A stretch of DNA of 8,590 nt from Pseudomonadota bacterium (GTDB lineage Bacteria; Pseudomonadota; Gammaproteobacteria; Acidithiobacillales; Acidithiobacillaceae). Shown in pieces: positions 1-5,541 of the stretch (its first letter is position 1; each line of letters begins with the position of its first letter). The DNA lies in the NCBI GenBank assembly GCA_021827445.1, contig JAKAVW010000120.1, positions 1 to 8,590 on the forward strand, written 5' to 3'. Both the position numbers and the translations under genes were made by a program. The notes beneath the pieces are model-generated. The model saw nothing but the letters and a program-made list of their open reading frames with translations, was not told the DNA's origin and searched no databases.

Positions 1-541
1 CAAGGGTGTCAATCCAGACTGAGGACGGTTTGCCTGCACCTGATTCCTCGATGGCGGCGGCGATTTCTTGCACGGCCTCAGCTTCACCCAAGGGAACCAT
101 GCGAGAGGACACATAAAGCGGCGCGTTCTGTAGTCGTGCATCTGGGTTGCTGTTTTGCCATGCCCGCAGGCGGCGAGATACGCCCCCGCCACCTTCGCCC
201 AAAATGTAAACGGCTGGCCCTTGGGTGACTCGGTGGTCGTACCAGTCGGACCCGCAAGCGATGGATGCCGCCATGCTGAGAGCAATAAAAGACTTTCCGG
301 CTCCCGGCTGTCCGTACAACAGCGCCAGCGTGTCCGCCTCGATGATGCCGCGTATCAGCCAACGGACGGCGGGTGGATTGGTCAGTAATTCCCGGACGTG
401 CCGCAAGAGGGGCGGACGTGGTGCCTGTGGCTCTGGCATCTCAATATCAGGCGCAGGACCAGCAGCAGGACGTGAGACGGTGGCGGCTGGCTTCTCATCG
501 TCGTAGGTGTCCAAGGGTGGCGACTCATCAGCCCAACTCAT
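1..541 (-). CDS. RepA/AAA_25-like replicative helicase, N-terminal part (runs off left edge)
   Basis: This is an open reading frame of 180 codons with no stop, continuing past base 1. A Pro-rich, low-complexity N-terminus (about residues 1-45) is followed by an ATPase core: LLYGQPGAGKS contains a clean Walker A (GQPGAGKS, about 77-84), VYILGEG (about 110-116) fits the acidic motif after it, and VWIDTL at the edge is a Walker B ending in Asp. This spacing is typical of RSF1010 RepA-type hexameric helicases (AAA_25 family), which unwind plasmid or island DNA at the origin. The ATG overlaps the upstream TOPRIM stop by 4 nt (ATGA), and a G-rich ribosome site sits about 6 nt upstream, so it is translationally coupled to the primase gene. 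The helicase assignment is inferred from the motifs and the neighbour; another RecA-fold ATPase (for example a DnaB-like or RecA-like protein) is less likely. The C-terminal half is not visible. Confidence 0.82.
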   Translation of the reverse strand, partial: MSWADESPPLDTYDDEKPAATVSRPAAGPAPDIEMPEPQAPRPPLLRHVRELLTNPPAVRWLIRGIIEADTLALLYGQPGAGKSFIALSMAASIACGSDWYDHRVTQGPAVYILGEGGGGVSRRLRAWQNSNPDARLQNAPLYVSSRMVPLGEAEAVQEIAAAIEESGAGKPSSVWIDTL

Positions 542-1437
542 GACGCCACCCCCTGCCGCTGGGATGTCCGCCATGCTGACCAGTCGTTAAAATCATTCAC
601 CCATGCCGGTGCATCGTCTGGGAGGTGAGGCCATATCCATTTGGCACGGGAGGCGATAGCGGCGGCCTTGGCTTTCGTCATGCCAATTTCGCCAAGGTCG
701 GCACATATCACGATGTCCAGCGCAGGAAACAGGCGTCGGGCTTCACAAGCGACTGCCTGCATATTCCCTGCATCCAGCGCAGCGAGTACCACGGCCCCCG
801 GTGAGAGTGCCGCCAAGGTCTGACCAGTGGCCCAGCCTTCACATATCAGCAGGCGGGCATCAGGCGATGGCATCCCGTTTACAGGGGTGAAACATCCAGC
901 TTTACGCATACCGGATATGAAGCGTTTGCTACTGTCCGGCTGTATGAATTGCAGGCCATGCAACGCCCCTGAGAAGTCATGAACAGGCAGGACCAGAGAC
1001 GCCCCGGACTGGCGAGCGATGCCTGGCGCAATTTGCTTGCGGGTCAGATATGGATGGTCTGGATTTGCTGGGGCTGCATCGGCCCACACCCGAAGCGCAC
1101 GGGCTGCCGCGTCACGGTGACGGGCTTCTGTGGCCTCCTGAGCGCGGCGCTTGTCCTCCTCAATGCGGTGGCGCAGGGTTTCGCGCTCGGCGGTGGTGAG
1201 CGACTGCAAACGCTTTCCGCACCACGTCAGACGCGCACCTGTCCGCCAATTGCCAGCAGCACCAGAGGCGGGCGCGTCCGGGTGGAAGTTGTACCAAATT
1301 GAAAGCGCCCCGGCCTTGTCATCAGCAGCATGGGCACGGTGTAGCTGACCGTCTGGGGTGATATGGGCATCTGCCGCAAGAAAGACACCAGCGGCTTGCA
1401 TGGCTTCCTGAAAGGCCACCAGAGGATTATTTACCAT
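538..1437 (-). CDS. TOPRIM-domain primase-like protein
   Basis: This is a 299-aa protein, probably synthesising primers for island replication together with the helicase encoded just downstream. The N-terminal third (about 25-75, with LHRAH, WYNFH and GNWRTG) matches the usual start of plasmid/phage TOPRIM primase-like proteins. A charged helical linker (about 80-115) follows, then HPYLTRKQI (128-136) and VLPVHDFSGALHGLQFI. The TOPRIM fold is seen in LLICEGWATGQTL (catalytic Glu200), LAALDAGNM (219-225) and IVICADLGE (242-250), with DFNDW near the end (282-286). No CHC2 zinc finger is present. The second TOPRIM motif is DLGE instead of the usual DxD, and the loop after it is short. A strong ribosome site, GAGGAGG at 1444-1450, lies 6 nt before the ATG. 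The start overlaps the membrane-protein gene by 11 nt and the end overlaps the helicase gene by 4 nt. Confidence 0.85.
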   Translation of the reverse strand: MVNNPLVAFQEAMQAAGVFLAADAHITPDGQLHRAHAADDKAGALSIWYNFHPDAPASGAAGNWRTGARLTWCGKRLQSLTTAERETLRHRIEEDKRRAQEATEARHRDAAARALRVWADAAPANPDHPYLTRKQIAPGIARQSGASLVLPVHDFSGALHGLQFIQPDSSKRFISGMRKAGCFTPVNGMPSPDARLLICEGWATGQTLAALSPGAVVLAALDAGNMQAVACEARRLFPALDIVICADLGEIGMTKAKAAAIASRAKWIWPHLPDDAPAWVNDFNDWSAWRTSQRQGVAS

Positions 1438-1549
1438 GGCGGGCCTCCTCGATGCGCTGGCGACGCACCCAAACTAGGACGCCCAGAGCGTAGGCAATAG
1501 GGAAGGCGGCCCATAGCAAAATCAGCAGGGTAGGGGTATTATTTTGCAT
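1427..1549 (-). CDS. small single-pass membrane protein (40 aa), unrecognised
   Basis: This 40-aa ORF starts at an ATG 11 nt inside the end of the winged-HTH gene and ends 11 nt inside the start of the TOPRIM gene, so it is locked into the operon. After a short polar N-terminus comes one hydrophobic stretch (about residues 8-28, TLLILLWAAF onward), then the basic segment RRQRIEEARHGK. That pattern predicts a single membrane helix with a cytoplasmic C-terminus by the positive-inside rule. No family is recognised. The overlaps on both sides, with no unused coding space, argue that it is translated rather than a chance ORF. The ATG lacks a strong Shine-Dalgarno of its own, so translation is probably coupled to the upstream gene. 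A longer in-frame reading upstream exists, but it lies entirely within the winged-HTH gene and is unlikely. A role in membrane tethering of replication or in regulation is speculation. Confidence 0.6.
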   Translation of the reverse strand: MQNNTPTLLILLWAAFPIAYALGVLVWVRRQRIEEARHGK

Positions 1550-1868
1550 GGTCGCCCCCGTCGCTTTCTTCGGTGGCTTCCCCGTTCGCAGAATCCCCGG
1601 CGCTGCTCGCAACAGCGCCACCCCCTACCTCGAACATCTCCCCTTGAGGCCCAGCGCCCGGCATGACATAAACAGCAATGCCGCCCGGACCTCTCAGCGT
1701 CTTGATGTTGGCCCCGCGCTTGCGTTCTTTGTGGACCCACGCGGCCAAGCGCCAATGACCTGTTTCCCGTATCTGGCGCGGGTGGCTGATAGGCTCGCCC
1801 GCCTCCAGCTTTTCGGATGCCCAGCGGTCCACGGTCGGGCGCTCCCGCTTCTCTGGCGCGGCGCTCAT
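1539..1868 (-). CDS. winged helix-turn-helix protein (109 aa)
   Basis: The protein has a basic N-terminal half: RPTVDRWASEKLEAG, then RETGHWRLAAWVHKERKRGANIKT and a short strand pair ending GIAVYVMP (about residues 10-69). The order of helix, RLAAWVHKERKRG recognition-type helix, and beta wing closed by YVM resembles the small winged-HTH domain found in many phage and island regulators (HTH_39-like, PF14090 by recall). The C-terminal 40 residues are Gly/Ala/Glu/Asp-rich and probably disordered. The chosen ATG at 1868 overlaps the stop of the AlpA-like gene by 4 nt (ATGA); upstream in-frame starts would intrude deep into that gene. It probably binds DNA as a regulator or as an origin/att accessory protein of the island. 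The fold is moderately certain and the target unknown. Confidence 0.68.
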   Translation of the reverse strand: MSAAPEKRERPTVDRWASEKLEAGEPISHPRQIRETGHWRLAAWVHKERKRGANIKTLRGPGGIAVYVMPGAGPQGEMFEVGGGAVASSAGDSANGEATEESDGGDHAK

Positions 1869-2092
1869 GCTGCACCGCGGATATGCTTTGCTCCACCTTC
1901 CCGAACCCACGAGAGGAAGCGCGGCTCATCAATCAATACGCGGCGACCGAAGCGAACCACGGCCCCGGACTTCTCGGCGTCGTCGCCGCGATAGAACAGC
2001 AAGGAACGGATGCCGCCAGCGGTAAAGGCGGGCTGTTTTTCGGTGAACTGGCGGACGGTCAGGAATTGCGGGTTATTGGTTGCGTCTTGCAT
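1865..2092 (-). CDS. AlpA/excisionase-like small HTH protein (75 aa)
   Basis: The 75-aa product carries QFLTVRQFTEKQPAFTAGGI followed by a strand-like VVRFGRRVLIDEPRFLSWV. The pattern 'FLTV.QF....P..T.G.(L/I)R.L.F ... V.R.GRRVLID...F..W' is common among small MerR-like HTH proteins found near integrases, including AlpA-type regulators and excisionases. These bind DNA as regulators or bend att DNA to direct excision. ATG at 2092 is preferred: AGAGG at 2102-2106 lies 9 nt upstream, and the recognisable domain starts right after it. A longer reading begins with TTG at 2173, but its added residues are a spurious hydrophobic run crossing the promoter region. It is the first gene of the 5-gene operon (HTH, wHTH, membrane protein, primase, helicase). 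Whether it is the recombination directionality factor or a transcription switch cannot be told from sequence. Confidence 0.7.
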   Translation of the reverse strand: MQDATNNPQFLTVRQFTEKQPAFTAGGIRSLLFYRGDDAEKSGAVVRFGRRVLIDEPRFLSWVREGGAKHIRGAA

Positions 2093-2233
2093 TGCGTTTG
2101 GCCTCTGTAAATTGCCGTTTATCGCGGCGGTGAGGGCATGGAAACACAATAAAATGACTGTAAAAATACGCAACAGACTGTTTTAACAATATTATTTAGT
2201 GTTTACTTGGTAGGCACTAAAGCGCCTTAGTTT
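2093..2233 (-). promoter_or_regulatory. control region of the HTH-primase-helicase operon
   Basis: This AT-rich gap between the 218-aa gene and the AlpA-like gene is the only place for a promoter of the five-gene operon. On the minus strand a plausible pair is TTGCGT and TATTGT with a 16-nt spacer, just upstream of the leader; the match is weak. Two nested inverted repeats stand out. TTTAGTG (2195-2201) pairs perfectly with CACTAAA (2215-2221) across 13 nt. ACTAAaGCGCcTTAGT (2216-2231) is a 16-bp palindrome with one mismatched pair. Both look like operators for a dimeric repressor or the HTH proteins encoded next door. The second also falls right after the stop codon of the 218-aa gene and could be a weak terminator hairpin, but no T-run follows it on the minus strand. 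Confidence 0.4.
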
Positions 2234-2890
2234 TTACTCTGTAGGCTCTAAACCTTTCTCTATCCAGCCCTGAATGACTTGATAGCTGAACAGTGTTTTT
2301 TTGCGCTTCCAGCCCAGTTCCGCAGCCTTGGCGTTTACCTTCAGTTCAATGGCGCGGGCGGCGGTGGGTAAATCCGCCCATTGCCCGCCACTGAATGGCC
2401 CTTGATGGTATAGCTGTATAGCAAACTCTTTAAGCTCTGGCGTCGCCTGCCTGTCCTTCCGGCTGTTTACTGCATCTTTTCCGCGATTGGATAACTCTGC
2501 CTGTATCTTATCTGCAAGGCTCGACGCCAGCGCGTCGCTAGGGTTGGCGGTGCCCTGCATCTTGTCGAACTCATCTAGCACGTTCCGCACAAACTCGGCG
2601 GCCAATGGCGAACCTTGAATAACGGGGCTGTCTTGCAGTTCGTTGAAAGTTTCCACCAGTAACGCGATGCCCTCGAAGTGGGCAATGATAGCCACCCCCT
2701 CCGGTGACTCCATCCATTGGGCCATTCTTCGCAGTCCCGGCTTTAAGGTGTCCACAAGCTCATTAATCTTATCCATACAATCCCCAGCAGTCTCCGCAGC
2801 AGCCTGATTGATGCGCTCCAATTCTTGCCGCTGCTCCGGGGTTGCATCCTGTAACCATTGCCTCATATCTTCCACGCGCGGGCTGCTCAT
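2234..2890 (-). CDS. hypothetical protein, 218 aa, coupled to integrase
   Basis: No family is recognised. The protein is charged and mostly helical. Residues 1-60 (WLQDATPEQRQELERINQAA onward) look like an amphipathic or coiled-coil segment. The middle (about 60-135) contains hydrophobic helices but no predicted membrane span. The C-terminal 75 residues, after a basic hinge (SRKDRQATPELKEF), contain LPTAARAIELKVNAKAAELG, WKRKKTLFSYQVIQGWIEKG, which could be a helix-turn-helix followed by a recognition helix. The ATG overlaps the integrase stop by 4 nt (ATGA) and GGGAG lies 6 nt upstream inside the integrase gene, so the two are co-translated. Coupling to int suggests a partner in integration/excision or island maintenance, which is inference only. 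Confidence 0.72.
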   Translation of the reverse strand: MSSPRVEDMRQWLQDATPEQRQELERINQAAAETAGDCMDKINELVDTLKPGLRRMAQWMESPEGVAIIAHFEGIALLVETFNELQDSPVIQGSPLAAEFVRNVLDEFDKMQGTANPSDALASSLADKIQAELSNRGKDAVNSRKDRQATPELKEFAIQLYHQGPFSGGQWADLPTAARAIELKVNAKAAELGWKRKKTLFSYQVIQGWIEKGLEPTE

Positions 2891-3963
2891 ACCGCACTCC
2901 CGCCCATCATCTTAGAGGCGACTCGTTCCGCCAGTGAAGCGGTATGCTGAGGCGATAGGTGCGCGTATCTCTGGACCATCGCCAGCGTTTTATGACCCAG
3001 CAGCGCGGCGAGTTCGGGCAGGCTGGCCCCGTTCATTGCCGCCATGCTTGCGAACGTATGGCGCAGGTCATGCCAGTGGAAGCCATCAACGCCTGCCGTC
3101 TGTAACGCCTTTTCCCAAGGCTGCCGCAAGTCCACGGCCTGCTTAGGATTCACGCGGGAAGGGAACAGCAGGCCCGTATCTATTCGGCGCACCTTGGCCC
3201 GTTCCTTGAGCATTTCCAGCACGGGCGCGGTGAGGTGCAGAGCGCGGCGGCTGCCGTTCTTCGTTTCCTCAAGCTGCAAGGTGGCCCTGTTCAGGTCTAT
3301 CTGTGACCATGACGCGGCCATCGTCTCGGCCTGCCTGCCGCCAGTGGTCAGCGCCAGCAGCACGGCAAGATACAGGTCATCATTGGCGGATTCTTTGCAG
3401 GCGGTCAGCAGACGGGTGCGCTCATCGTCGCTGAGATACCGCACGCGGCCACGGGGTAGGGCTGGCTTGGGTACGCGGTGCATGGGGCTTTGCTCCATCC
3501 ATTCCCAAGTTTTCACGGCCTCGGATAGTACAGACGCCAAAGCCTGCCTATAGTGGGATACCGTCTGAGCGGCGCGGGGCCTGTCCGGGTGGCGTTCGCT
3601 GGGTTCCAGTGCCAACGCCTGCAATGCGTCATTGATGGCTGGCGCTGTCAGGTCTGCCAGTGTCACGGTGCCCAGCTTGTCCCGCCACCAGTGCAACAGA
3701 GGGCGGCGGTTGTGCGCTGTCTTGATGCCCGGCAACTTCTCCCGTTCATAACGCTCGATAGCCTCCGCCAGTGTGTGGCGTTTGGCTTCCACGGTCTGGA
3801 AGTACCGACCTTCCCTTATGGCTGCCTCGGTCTGGGTGGCCCATTGCTTAGCCTTGCTGAGACTGGCGAACGTGGCGGACTGGACAGGCTGGCCCCGTAG
3901 TCTGACCTTCACCCGGTAGGATGTTGTGCCATCGGTGCCGGTGCGCTTCTCTATGGCGGCCAT
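2887..3963 (-). CDS. int: tyrosine site-specific integrase
   Basis: This 358-aa enzyme inserts and excises the island at the neighbouring tRNA gene. An N-terminal arm-DNA-binding-like region (YRVKVRLRGQ...) is followed by a core-binding SAM-like helical domain (about 60-160) and a C-terminal catalytic domain with the full set of residues, numbered from the chosen ATG: Arg210 (LTTGGRQAE), Lys235 (TKNGSRR), His298 and Arg301 (HWHDLRH), His324 (LLGHK) and nucleophile Tyr333 (QRYAHLS). Length and motif order are normal for phage/island integrases, and nothing suggests inactivation. The ATG at 3963 is preferred over an in-frame TTG at 3978, because GGAGGG at 3971-3976 sits 7 nt before the ATG whereas the TTG would fall before this site. 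It is preceded by a promoter and a short leader ORF and followed, with overlap, by the 218-aa gene. Confidence 0.95.
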   Translation of the reverse strand: MAAIEKRTGTDGTTSYRVKVRLRGQPVQSATFASLSKAKQWATQTEAAIREGRYFQTVEAKRHTLAEAIERYEREKLPGIKTAHNRRPLLHWWRDKLGTVTLADLTAPAINDALQALALEPSERHPDRPRAAQTVSHYRQALASVLSEAVKTWEWMEQSPMHRVPKPALPRGRVRYLSDDERTRLLTACKESANDDLYLAVLLALTTGGRQAETMAASWSQIDLNRATLQLEETKNGSRRALHLTAPVLEMLKERAKVRRIDTGLLFPSRVNPKQAVDLRQPWEKALQTAGVDGFHWHDLRHTFASMAAMNGASLPELAALLGHKTLAMVQRYAHLSPQHTASLAERVASKMMGGSAV

Positions 3964-3965
3964 GT

Positions 3966-4022
3966 TCAAGCCCTCCAAGTGGTGAGGGCTGGCGCTGTAT
4001 GCGGTAAACTGTGCTTATCCAT
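3966..4022 (-). CDS. 18-aa leader ORF upstream of integrase
   Basis: An ATG at 4022 has a near-ideal Shine-Dalgarno, AAGGAG at 4029-4034, 6 nt upstream, better than that of any other island gene. It encodes MDKHSLPHTAPALTTWRA and stops with TGA only 2 nt before the integrase ATG. The integrase ribosome site (GGAGGG, 3971-3976) lies inside its last codons. The arrangement suggests translational coupling: ribosomes finishing the leader would restart at int, or their passage would control access to the int ribosome site. The peptide has no recognisable domain and the amino acid run is not a classic attenuator repeat. It could also be a chance ORF, but the strength of the ribosome site argues otherwise. 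Confidence 0.5.
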   Translation of the reverse strand: MDKHSLPHTAPALTTWRA

Positions 4023-4092
4023 TGCAGGCTCCTTGTCAGTTTGCCTTGGTAGGGTCGGGCGGGTGCTGATTACACCCCCCGGCCTGTTTTTT

Positions 4093-4120
4093 ATTATACA
4101 CCCACGGCAACACATCGCAA
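4093..4120 (-). promoter_or_regulatory. integrase promoter (-35 TTGCGA, -10 TATAAT)
   Basis: On the minus strand a perfect TATAAT (4093-4098) lies 16 nt after TTGCGA (4115-4120, 4 of 6 consensus). Transcription would begin near 4086 and give a leader of about 64 nt before the 18-codon ORF. Within that leader GGGTG (4061-4065) and CACCC (4073-4077) can pair around a 7-nt loop. A second perfect TATAAT (4164-4169, minus strand) lacks a good -35 partner. Confidence 0.6.
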
Positions 4121-4195
4121 CTCAGGCTGAGCAAGCCCATGCTGTGACAACACAACGCAATGAATTATATATGAACAGTCCGCCATGAAACAGAG

Positions 4196-4351
4196 CATGG
4201 GGCACTCATGGGGCAGTGCGGGGCAAAATAGGGCACTTATCCACAAGCAAGGGGCTTGTCACGGTGACGCCAGAGGGAAGGTTTAAGGGTGCGGTTTGGG
4301 TGCCGGTGAGTGCCCACGGCTTGCGGCTTAGTGTCCCATGAGTGCCCCATG
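4196..4351. repeat. phased inverted motif arrays: candidate integrase/excisionase arm sites of att
   Basis: GGGGCA-type motifs begin at 4199, 4210, 4220 and 4230 (last one AGGGCA), with GGGGCT at 4251, so copies fall every 10-11 bp or a multiple of it. In the second half the opposite orientation appears: TGCGGT 4290, TGCCGG 4301, TGCCCA 4311, TGCGGC 4322, TGTCCC 4332, TGCCCC 4343, again every 10-11 bp. The outer ends form a perfect 17-bp inverted repeat (4196-4212 with 4335-4351, 122 nt apart). Another TGCCCC starts at 4401 inside the tRNA 3' end. Repeats on one face of the helix, between integrase gene and tRNA 3' end, fit arm-type sites for the integrase or its directionality factor. A replication-origin iteron role is the main alternative. 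The pattern is seen directly; the function is inferred. Confidence 0.7.
4237..4245 (+). promoter_or_regulatory. consensus DnaA box TTATCCACA
   Basis: The nine bases match the consensus DnaA box exactly and lie between the two phased motif arrays. The same island encodes a primase-like protein and a helicase, so host DnaA could help open an origin here. A single 9-mer match is not improbable by chance in a window of this size, so the functional call is tentative. An interrupted palindrome, GTCAC-G-GTGAC (4258-4268), sits 12 nt further on. Confidence 0.35.
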
Positions 4352-4397
4352 GCTGGGTTTTGATGGCTTGGAATGTTGTGTAACTATTTGTTTTGTT

Positions 4398-4473
4398 TGG
4401 TGCCCCGAGCGCGAATCGAACGCGCGACCTACCGCTTAGGAGGCGGTTGCTCTATCCACTGAGCTACCGGGGC
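4398..4473 (-). tRNA. tRNA-Arg (anticodon CCT), island integration site
   Basis: Read on the minus strand, the sequence folds into a complete cloverleaf. The acceptor stem is GCCCCGG with TCGGGGC (one G-T pair), and the D stem is GCTC/GAGC. The anticodon stem ACCGC/GCGGT holds the loop CTCCTAA with anticodon CCT. The T stem GCGCG/CGCGC has the loop TTCGATT. The discriminator A and CCA are encoded (4398-4401). It decodes AGG. A TAGACT -10-like element lies at 4484-4489, about 10 bp before the mature 5' end. Its 3' end faces the integrase, the classic position for a tyrosine-integrase attB, so the island boundary should lie within or just beyond the 3' half (about 4398-4440). The partner att copy is not present elsewhere in the window and should lie left of base 1. 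Confidence 0.95.
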
Positions 4474-4527
4474 TACGGTTTGTAGTCTAGCAAAAGGCAC
4501 CACCGCGCGGCGAGACCTTTCGAGTGG

Positions 4528-5535
4528 TCAGGTAAGGGCGAAGAAGTAAGCCCCGTAACACACGCCATTGAAAAGAAAATGATAGGGTCGCAGGGTAACG
4601 CCGCGGCGCACCAAAAGATAAGTGTATCCCCCGGCCAGCAGCGTGAGTCCTGCGCTCAGCAGAACGGGGGGGGAGGGCGACCAGGGAGTTAACAGCACCC
4701 CAATAGCTGGCAGCAGACTCCCTTGAAAGACCAGTGCCCCGGTGATGTTGCCAAAAGCCAGCGTATCCTTGCCGCGGCGAATCCAGAGGATGCTGTTGAT
4801 CTTTTCTGGCAATTCCGTGGCGACGGGCACCACCAGCAAAGACAGGATCAGTGCAGAAATGCTGAGCCAGTGCGAGAGCCCCTCAATCCCATCGACGAAG
4901 AGGCTGGCACCGAAGACAATCATGCCAAGTCCTATGGCAAGCTGGATCAAAATGACCGACATTTTTGTGGGCAGGCCGGTCTTGCTGAGATACAAGGCAT
5001 GTCCTGCCTCAGTGCCATGACCTTCGGCGACCAGCGCTGCAGATGCGCGCAATGTCACCATCACATACAGAAAGTACAGGGTGACCAGTATCAGACCGAT
5101 GCCAATACGCACCAAAGTAATGTGGTGGGGCACAAAGAGGGCAACGGCGGACAGGCTAAAGGCGGACAGAAACCAGCCAAGATCGCGACGTAAGCCCGTA
5201 GGTTCCGGATTTAATGCTCCGCGCCAGCCGCGTTGTGGCGACACAAACAGCGCCATCATGAACAACGTCAGCGTGGACAGCATCATGGGGGCACCCAGAA
5301 TGGCACCTACCCCCACCTCTTCTCCCAGGTGCACCGGTTGCCCGCTGGTCGCGGCAAAAACCGCAACAACAGGCACCATAGCCTCGGGAAGCGCCGTGCC
5401 CACCGCTGCAAAAATAGAACCGGTAACGCCATCGGAAATGCCCAGACGGTCGCCCAGATGCTCCAGTGCGTTGATAAATGCCTCGGCGCCGGCGAGGATG
5501 ATGATGAGCGCGGCGACCAGCAAAAGGATATCCAT
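4528..5535 (-). CDS. CaCA-family sodium/calcium (cation) exchanger-like membrane protein
   Basis: This 335-aa protein is dominated by about ten hydrophobic segments in two halves separated by a polar loop (about 165-190). The two alpha-repeat signatures of the Ca2+/cation antiporter superfamily are visible: VGTALPEAMVP (45-55) and VATELPEKINS (238-248), each with the ion-binding Glu. FGNITGALVFQ (261-271) corresponds to the GN-x-x-G(S)N helix start of the second repeat. It probably exchanges Ca2+ or another cation for Na+ or H+ across the inner membrane. Sequences around both repeats are non-standard (TALPE/TELPE rather than TSLPE), so the ion is uncertain. The ATG at 5535 is chosen because the first membrane helix starts at once; upstream in-frame codons cross a promoter. 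No Shine-Dalgarno is seen. A run of eight C on the coding strand (4666-4673) encodes part of SPSPP. Confidence 0.85.
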   Translation of the reverse strand: MDILLLVAALIIILAGAEAFINALEHLGDRLGISDGVTGSIFAAVGTALPEAMVPVVAVFAATSGQPVHLGEEVGVGAILGAPMMLSTLTLFMMALFVSPQRGWRGALNPEPTGLRRDLGWFLSAFSLSAVALFVPHHITLVRIGIGLILVTLYFLYVMVTLRASAALVAEGHGTEAGHALYLSKTGLPTKMSVILIQLAIGLGMIVFGASLFVDGIEGLSHWLSISALILSLLVVPVATELPEKINSILWIRRGKDTLAFGNITGALVFQGSLLPAIGVLLTPWSPSPPVLLSAGLTLLAGGYTYLLVRRGVTLRPYHFLFNGVCYGAYFFALT

Positions 5536-5541
5536 GGTCGC

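Noticed and set aside
1111..1121. GTCACGGTGAC, also found at 4258-4268 in the att block
   Set aside because: An 11-12 base coincidence is expected about once or twice in a window of this size, and the copy at 1111 sits inside primase coding sequence.
1522..1932. 136-codon minus-strand frame overlapping the winged-HTH gene
   Set aside because: The translation is Arg/Gly-rich low complexity. The alternative frame gives a recognisable wHTH and stop/start overlaps with both neighbours.
4061..4097. Hairpin GGGTG/CACCC followed by TTTTTT on the plus strand as an intrinsic terminator
   Set aside because: The T-run begins 9 nt after the short stem and no plus-strand gene precedes it. On the minus strand it is simply part of the integrase leader and -10 region.
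3979..4188. Plus-strand 69-codon ORF upstream of the integrase
   Set aside because: It runs against the integrase leader and promoter, has no family resemblance, and the region is better explained by the promoter, leader ORF and att sequences.
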